NCBI GenBank assembly: GCA_002476625.1
Contig: DLLC01000015.1
Coordinates: forward strand, 1-10,973
DNA length: 10,973 nt
Reading direction: 5' to 3'
Source: Porphyromonadaceae bacterium UBA7572
GTDB lineage: Bacteria > Bacteroidota > Bacteroidia > Bacteroidales > Muribaculaceae
The notes beneath the pieces were generated by a model, which did not search any database, had not been told where the DNA came from, and saw only the letters and a list, made by a program, of their open reading frames with translations. Position numbers and translations under genes: made by a program. This document shows, piece by piece, positions 6,977 through 10,973 of this stretch. Numbering within the stretch: the stretch's first letter is position 1; each line of letters begins with the position of its first letter.

Positions 6977-8173
6977 TTACAGCTCTAAGTCACCGCCTAT
7001 GATTTCGTGCCAGGGGAGCCCAGCCTCTGCCACTTGCTTGAGGAATGGATCGGGGTCGAACTCTTCCACGTTATGCACACCGGGCTTGTTCCACAGACCC
7101 TTGAAGAACATCATGGCGCCCGTCATGGCAGGCACGCCGGTGGTGTAGCTCACGGCCTGCATACCCGTTTCCTCGTATGCCTTGTGGTGGTCGCAGTTGT
7201 TGTAGATGTAGTAGGTGAGCGGCTTTCCGTCGAGGCCGATACCGCTGATGCGGCAGCCGATGGAGGTCTGGCCGGTGTAGTTCTCGCCCAGCTCTTTAGG
7301 ATTGGGCAGCACCGCCTTGAGGAACTGGAGCGGCACGATTTCCACGCCATTGTACATCACAGGGTCGATGCGCGCCATGCCTATGTTCTGAATCACGCGC
7401 AGGTGGGTGAGGTATTCCTGCCCGAAGGTCATCCAGAAGCGTGCGCGCCTGATGGTGGGGAAATTGAGCACGAGCGACTCCAGCTCCTCGTGATACATCA
7501 AGTAGCTTTCGCGCGGGCCAATCTCTGGATAGGTGAGCGCCTTGTGGATTTCAAGCGCGCCGGTCTGAATCCATTTTCCGTCTTGATAGTAGCGGCCTTT
7601 CTGGGTGATTTCGCGAATGTTGATTTCGGGATTGAAGTTGGTGGCAAACGCCTTGCCGTGGTTGCCGGCGTTGCAGTCCACGATGTCGAGCGTGTGCATC
7701 TCCTTGAAGTGGTGCTTTGAGGCATAGGCGGTGTATACGCCGCTCACGCCGGGGTCGAAACCGCAGCCTAAGATGGCGCACAGTCCAGCTTTCTCAAAGC
7801 GCTCGCGGTAGGCCCATTGCCAGCTGTACTCGAAGTGCGCCTCGTCGCGCGGCTCATAGTTGGCGGTGTCGAGGTAGTTGACCCCGCATTCAAGGCAGGC
7901 GTCCATAATGGTGAGGTCCTGGTAGGGGAGCGCCAGGTTCACCACCAATTGGGGCTTGTGCTTCTTCAGCAGCGCCACCAGCTGGTTCACGTCGTCGGCG
8001 TCCACCTGATCGGTGGTGATGTTGGGCGCGCCGATGGCCTTCGCCACCTCGTCGCACTTCTCCTTTCGCCTTGAGGCGATTACTATTTCGTGAAACACGT
8101 CGGGATATTGGGCACACTTATGCGCCGCCACGGTGCCTACGCCACCGCATCCGATAATCAATACTTTGTTCAT
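6977..8173 (-). CDS. Saccharopine dehydrogenase family protein, probable carboxy(nor)spermidine dehydrogenase
   Basis: A 398-residue cytoplasmic oxidoreductase. It opens with a Rossmann nucleotide-binding motif, VLIIGCGGVGTVAAHKCAQ (residues 4-22), followed by IASRRKEKCDEVAKAIG, as in the LYS9/saccharopine dehydrogenase superfamily. Full length, GCGFDPGVSGVYTAYA, DCNAGNHGKAFATNF and WMTFGQEYLTHLRVIQNIGM are characters I associate with carboxynorspermidine/carboxyspermidine dehydrogenases, which reductively condense a diamine with aspartate semialdehyde using NADPH. In gut Bacteroidetes this is the route to spermidine and needs no decarboxylated SAM. The partner decarboxylase is not in the window. 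The gene lies 57 bases downstream of rsmA on the same strand with no promoter box visible between them, suggesting co-transcription. A true saccharopine dehydrogenase of lysine metabolism is the main alternative and seems less likely. Confidence 0.82.
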   Translation of the reverse strand: MNKVLIIGCGGVGTVAAHKCAQYPDVFHEIVIASRRKEKCDEVAKAIGAPNITTDQVDADDVNQLVALLKKHKPQLVVNLALPYQDLTIMDACLECGVNYLDTANYEPRDEAHFEYSWQWAYRERFEKAGLCAILGCGFDPGVSGVYTAYASKHHFKEMHTLDIVDCNAGNHGKAFATNFNPEINIREITQKGRYYQDGKWIQTGALEIHKALTYPEIGPRESYLMYHEELESLVLNFPTIRRARFWMTFGQEYLTHLRVIQNIGMARIDPVMYNGVEIVPLQFLKAVLPNPKELGENYTGQTSIGCRISGIGLDGKPLTYYIYNNCDHHKAYEETGMQAVSYTTGVPAMTGAMMFFKGLWNKPGVHNVEEFDPDPFLKQVAEAGLPWHEIIGGDLEL

Positions 8174-8230
8174 TGTGTCGTCGTGTGTGTGAGTATGTTT
8201 ATATTTTTTGTCTGTTATTGTTTGAGATGT

Positions 8231-9022
8231 TCAGGGATTCTTCCTTTCAGCGGCCACCAGATTGGTGAGCTCCACAAACTGCTGCACGCTGAGCTGCTCA
8301 GGCCGCAGGCGGAACATGTCGGTGGCGAGTGTGGGGCTTCCTGCCGGGAACAGGCTCTTCAGCGAGCTGCGGAGCATCTTGCGGCGCATGCCGAAAGAGG
8401 TCTTCACCACCGTCTTGAACAGCCGCTCGTCGCAGCCGAGGTCGGTGACACCGTTGCGCACGAGCTTGATCACGCCCGACTTCACTTTCGGTGGCGGGTT
8501 GAACACGTTCTCGTCCACGGTGAACAGATACTCAATGTCGTACCACGCCTGGAGCAGCACCGACAGTATGCCGTAGGTCTTGCTTCCGGGGCCTGCTGCG
8601 ATGCGCTGCGCCACCTCGCGCTGGAGCATACCGCTGCAGCACACCACCTGGTCCTTGTAGTCGAGCACCTTGAAGAATATTTGAGAAGAGATGTTGTAGG
8701 GGTAGTTGCCGATAATCACCATCTTCCCGTCGCCGACTGTGTGCCGCAGGTTGAGCTTGAGGAAGTCGGCAGCCACGATGCGCCCCCGCAGCTCGTCGGG
8801 GTAGGCGGCGTTGAGGTAGTCCACGCTCTCGCCGTCGAGCTCCACCACGGTGAGGTCGTGCCCCGCCTGAAGCAGAAACTGTGTGAGCACCCCCATGCCG
8901 GGGCCCACCTCCAGCACGGGCGTGCCCTTGTATTCGCTCACCGTGTCGGCGATGCGCTGCGCCACCGAGAGGTCGGTGAGAAAATGCTGGCCCAGGGCCT
9001 TTTTCGCTTTCACTTGTTGCAT
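8231..9022 (-). CDS. rsmA: 16S rRNA (adenine(1518)-N6/adenine(1519)-N6)-dimethyltransferase
   Basis: A 263-residue cytoplasmic methyltransferase (RsmA/KsgA) that uses SAM to dimethylate two adjacent adenosines in helix 45 of 16S rRNA late in 30S assembly. The N-terminus KKALGQHFLTD (residues 7-17) is the family signature. Motif I is EVGPGMGVLTQ (38-48), the acidic ribose-binding position follows at VVELDGE (59-65), and the catalytic motif IV is NYPYNISS (106-113). PPPKVKSGVIKL and the helical C-terminal domain complete it. Length matches the family's usual 260-275 residues. The ATG (9020-9022) directly precedes the conserved region and sits about 40 nt after a predicted transcription start. 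It is the first gene of a likely two-gene unit with the downstream dehydrogenase. Confidence 0.96.
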   Translation of the reverse strand: MQQVKAKKALGQHFLTDLSVAQRIADTVSEYKGTPVLEVGPGMGVLTQFLLQAGHDLTVVELDGESVDYLNAAYPDELRGRIVAADFLKLNLRHTVGDGKMVIIGNYPYNISSQIFFKVLDYKDQVVCCSGMLQREVAQRIAAGPGSKTYGILSVLLQAWYDIEYLFTVDENVFNPPPKVKSGVIKLVRNGVTDLGCDERLFKTVVKTSFGMRRKMLRSSLKSLFPAGSPTLATDMFRLRPEQLSVQQFVELTNLVAAERKNP

Positions 9023-9065
9023 ATAATAAATGATGTGCTAATTGATTCGTTTTTTATTCATATCA

Positions 9066-9073
9066 CAAAGTTA
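9066..9073 (-). promoter_or_regulatory. Candidate -7 promoter box for rsmA
   Basis: Read on the minus strand this is TAACTTTG, identical to the metK -7 box. A TTTG lies upstream on the minus strand (9089-9092), but the spacing of 15 bases is shorter than the usual 19-21, so the -33 element is doubtful. The expected start near 9059 gives a leader of about 40 nt. It separates rsmA from the hsdR gene upstream. Confidence 0.6.
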
Positions 9074-9131
9074 CTACATTTTTTGCTACAAACCGCCCTC
9101 CCTCGGTGTAATTAAGTTGGAGCCCACTGCA

Positions 9132-10973
9132 TTAAAATTCACCGTCGGCCACCTCGAAGTATTTGTTGAAGAACTGCTTGATCTTCTCCAGCACACGCTG
9201 CATCACGCCCTCGCGGTTGGCGCTTGGGTCGAAGGGGTTGAGCGGTGGTATGATGCCGCTGAGCTCCAGCCCGCCTTCGGGCACGTAACCGCGCCTGAAC
9301 GAGGTGGCGATAAATTCCTTTGCCGCTTCGGGGCGCAGCTTCTCGCTTTCGACGATGGCTTGAAACTCGTGACGCTTCTGTGCATTGACGTACGTTTTCC
9401 ACTCGTCGGCCACCTCGCTGCCTGGCGTGAGCGAATCGATAAACTGCTCGATCAGCTCTTTCTTGTCGCGCAGGTCGGGGCTGGAGTCGATTGACTTGCG
9501 GATTTTCACCATGAGCTCGGCGTCGGCCTGGTGTCCGCTGTTGTATTGCTGCACGAGGTAGAGAATGTAGTCGATATTCACCTCCACCTGCCTCACTAAC
9601 TCCATTTCAAACACCAGATCGTCGGTGATGTCCTCCTTTTCGCGCTTGTTCTGGTTGCGGTATTTCTGCTCCAGGCCTATGTAGATGCTGGTGTAGTCTT
9701 GCATGTCGCGCTCGCTGATGCAGTCGGCGGCCTCAAACTGCTCGAAGTCGACGAGCAAGTTACGCATTTTCAGCACTGCTCCGAACAGGCGGATAAACTC
9801 TTTCTCGGCCTTCTCCCCAAAAGGCTGCTCGCCGGGGGCTACCATCTGCTGCAGGGCGCCTATTAGCTCCGTGTAGCCAGCCACGTGCTTTCCCTTGTGG
9901 TCGGTGTAGCCGTCCATATAGTCGGCAAACGGGCGGAGTATGGTCACGCCTCTTGCCTCGGGGTCGCCAAAGAGGGCGAGGCACTTGTTGGTGGCGTCTT
10001 CAAGGTTGCGGAAGCACACGATGTTGCCGTGCGTCTTCACAGAGTTGAGAATGCGGTTGGTGCGGCTGAAGGCTTGCAGCAAGCCGTGGTAGCGCAGGTT
10101 CTTGTCCACCCACAGCGTGTTGAGCGTGGTGGCGTCGAAGCCAGTGAGAAACATGTTCACCACGATGAGCAAGTCTATTTCGCGGTTTTTCATGCGCATC
10201 GACACGTCTTTGTAATAGTTGGGAAACTTGTTGGCCGAGGTGTCGTAGCTGGTACCGAACATCTGGTTGTAGTCGGCGATGGCCTTTTCCAAGAAGTCGC
10301 GGCTACTCTGGTCCAGTCCGCTGGTGTCGTCGCTGTTCTCCTCGCCGCCCTCGCCGTCCACTTCCTCGTTGGGCGCATAGCTGAATATGGTGGCGATGCG
10401 CAGGCGTTTGTTGGGTGGCAGCGCCTCCATCTGCTTTTGGAATTCTAAGTAATATAGCTTGGCGAAGGGAATGCTCTGCACTGCAAAGATGGAGTTGAAG
10501 CCGTTGAGCCGTGTTTTCTGCCTGATTTCCGCCACGCAGGTTTTCTTGCTCGTCACCACTTGCTCAATGTTGGCGAGCTTGCTGAAGGTGTAGGCTGCGG
10601 CGCGCTTGGTCTGCTGCTGGAAGTGCTCTAAGATGTAGGCCGTCACGCCCTGTATGCGGCGCGGGTCGGCCAGTGCCTTCTCTCGCTCAATGTCCCACAC
10701 TTCGCTGCTCTCCACCTCGCCTTTTTCCTTGATAGTGCTGATGTATGCCACGCGGAAGGGTAGCACATTGTGGTCGCGGATGGCGTCCACTATGGTGTAG
10801 GTGTGAAGCCGGCGGCCAAACACGTCGGCCGTCATGCGGTATTTCCCCTTGCCCTGTGATATGTTTTCCTTGAAAATTGGTGTGCCGGTGAAGCCGAACA
10901 GGTAGTATTTCTTGAAGCGCTTGGTGATGGCAGTGTGCATCTCGCCAAACTGCGAGCGGTGGCACTCGTCGAA
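9132..10973 (-). CDS. hsdR: Type I restriction enzyme HsdR subunit (C-terminal 613 residues, cut by the right edge)
   Basis: The minus-strand frame is open from the window edge to a TAA at 9132-9134. The ATG at 10938-10940 is internal, because the frame upstream of it reads FDECHRSQFGE, the Walker B/DECH motif of HsdR translocases. GFTGTP (visible residues 27-32, motif III) follows, then VVNMFLTGFDA (about 270-280, motif V) and LQAFSRTNRI (about 298-307, motif VI). These are superfamily 2 helicase motifs of the DNA-translocating subunit. A helical C-terminal region, which in relatives docks onto the HsdM2S methyltransferase core, makes up the rest. The N-terminal PD-(D/E)XK nuclease and Walker A, about 300-400 residues, lie outside the window. 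HsdR cuts unmodified DNA at a distance after ATP-driven translocation. The DECHRSQFG form resembles EcoR124-type (IC) subunits. There is no frameshift in the visible part. Confidence 0.95.
   Translation of the reverse strand, partial: FDECHRSQFGEMHTAITKRFKKYYLFGFTGTPIFKENISQGKGKYRMTADVFGRRLHTYTIVDAIRDHNVLPFRVAYISTIKEKGEVESSEVWDIEREKALADPRRIQGVTAYILEHFQQQTKRAAAYTFSKLANIEQVVTSKKTCVAEIRQKTRLNGFNSIFAVQSIPFAKLYYLEFQKQMEALPPNKRLRIATIFSYAPNEEVDGEGGEENSDDTSGLDQSSRDFLEKAIADYNQMFGTSYDTSANKFPNYYKDVSMRMKNREIDLLIVVNMFLTGFDATTLNTLWVDKNLRYHGLLQAFSRTNRILNSVKTHGNIVCFRNLEDATNKCLALFGDPEARGVTILRPFADYMDGYTDHKGKHVAGYTELIGALQQMVAPGEQPFGEKAEKEFIRLFGAVLKMRNLLVDFEQFEAADCISERDMQDYTSIYIGLEQKYRNQNKREKEDITDDLVFEMELVRQVEVNIDYILYLVQQYNSGHQADAELMVKIRKSIDSSPDLRDKKELIEQFIDSLTPGSEVADEWKTYVNAQKRHEFQAIVESEKLRPEAAKEFIATSFRRGYVPEGGLELSGIIPPLNPFDPSANREGVMQRVLEKIKQFFNKYFEVADGEF

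Noticed and set aside
7007..7720. Long plus-strand open frame opposite the dehydrogenase gene
   Set aside because: It is antisense to a gene with clear family motifs, and its His/Val/Glu-rich composition is what a GC-biased complementary frame gives.
8090..9115. 341-codon plus-strand open frame across rsmA
   Set aside because: Its predicted product is low-complexity His/Leu/Glu-rich and lies opposite a gene with all RsmA motifs.

Overview
The window looks like a chromosomal segment from a member of the Bacteroidales, possibly Prevotella- or Muribaculaceae-like; I cannot settle the family. The grounds are the close Bacteroidales character of MetK, repeated Bacteroidetes-type promoter -7 boxes (TAnnTTTG) in front of gene starts, near absence of Shine-Dalgarno sequences, and a carboxyspermidine-type polyamine enzyme.

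Layout, left to right. (1) A two-gene plus-strand operon at 206-2590 encodes an MBOAT membrane O-acyltransferase and an SGNH-hydrolase-like membrane-anchored partner, a pairing typical of polysaccharide or cell-envelope O-acylation. (2) metK (2817-4121) has its own strong promoter and a leader of about 140 nt. The leader holds a pseudoknot that closely resembles a SAM-II (SAM-alpha) riboswitch. Downstream of it a hairpin buries the metK start codons, and a perfect 10-bp alternative pairing links the 5' strand of the aptamer to the sequestering arm. Together these form a plausible complete translational switch, and this is the most interesting element of the window. metK ends at a strong intrinsic terminator. 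(3) A class A penicillin-binding protein (4320-6851) follows under its own promoter. (4) A long, nearly perfect inverted repeat built from CACGAAT units lies between the convergent PBP gene and the minus-strand genes. (5) On the minus strand, read right to left, are the C-terminal part of a type I restriction HsdR subunit (cut by the right edge), rsmA/ksgA with its own promoter, and a saccharopine-dehydrogenase-family enzyme that is probably carboxyspermidine dehydrogenase. The last two are likely co-transcribed.

Most genes are housekeeping: SAM synthesis with product feedback at the RNA level, peptidoglycan synthesis, rRNA dimethylation and polyamine synthesis. The accessory content is the acyltransferase pair and the restriction subunit. 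MetK product is used by RsmA here and by the HsdM subunit expected beyond the right edge, but nothing in the sequence shows that these genes are regulated together. No tRNA, rRNA, CRISPR array or transposase was seen.
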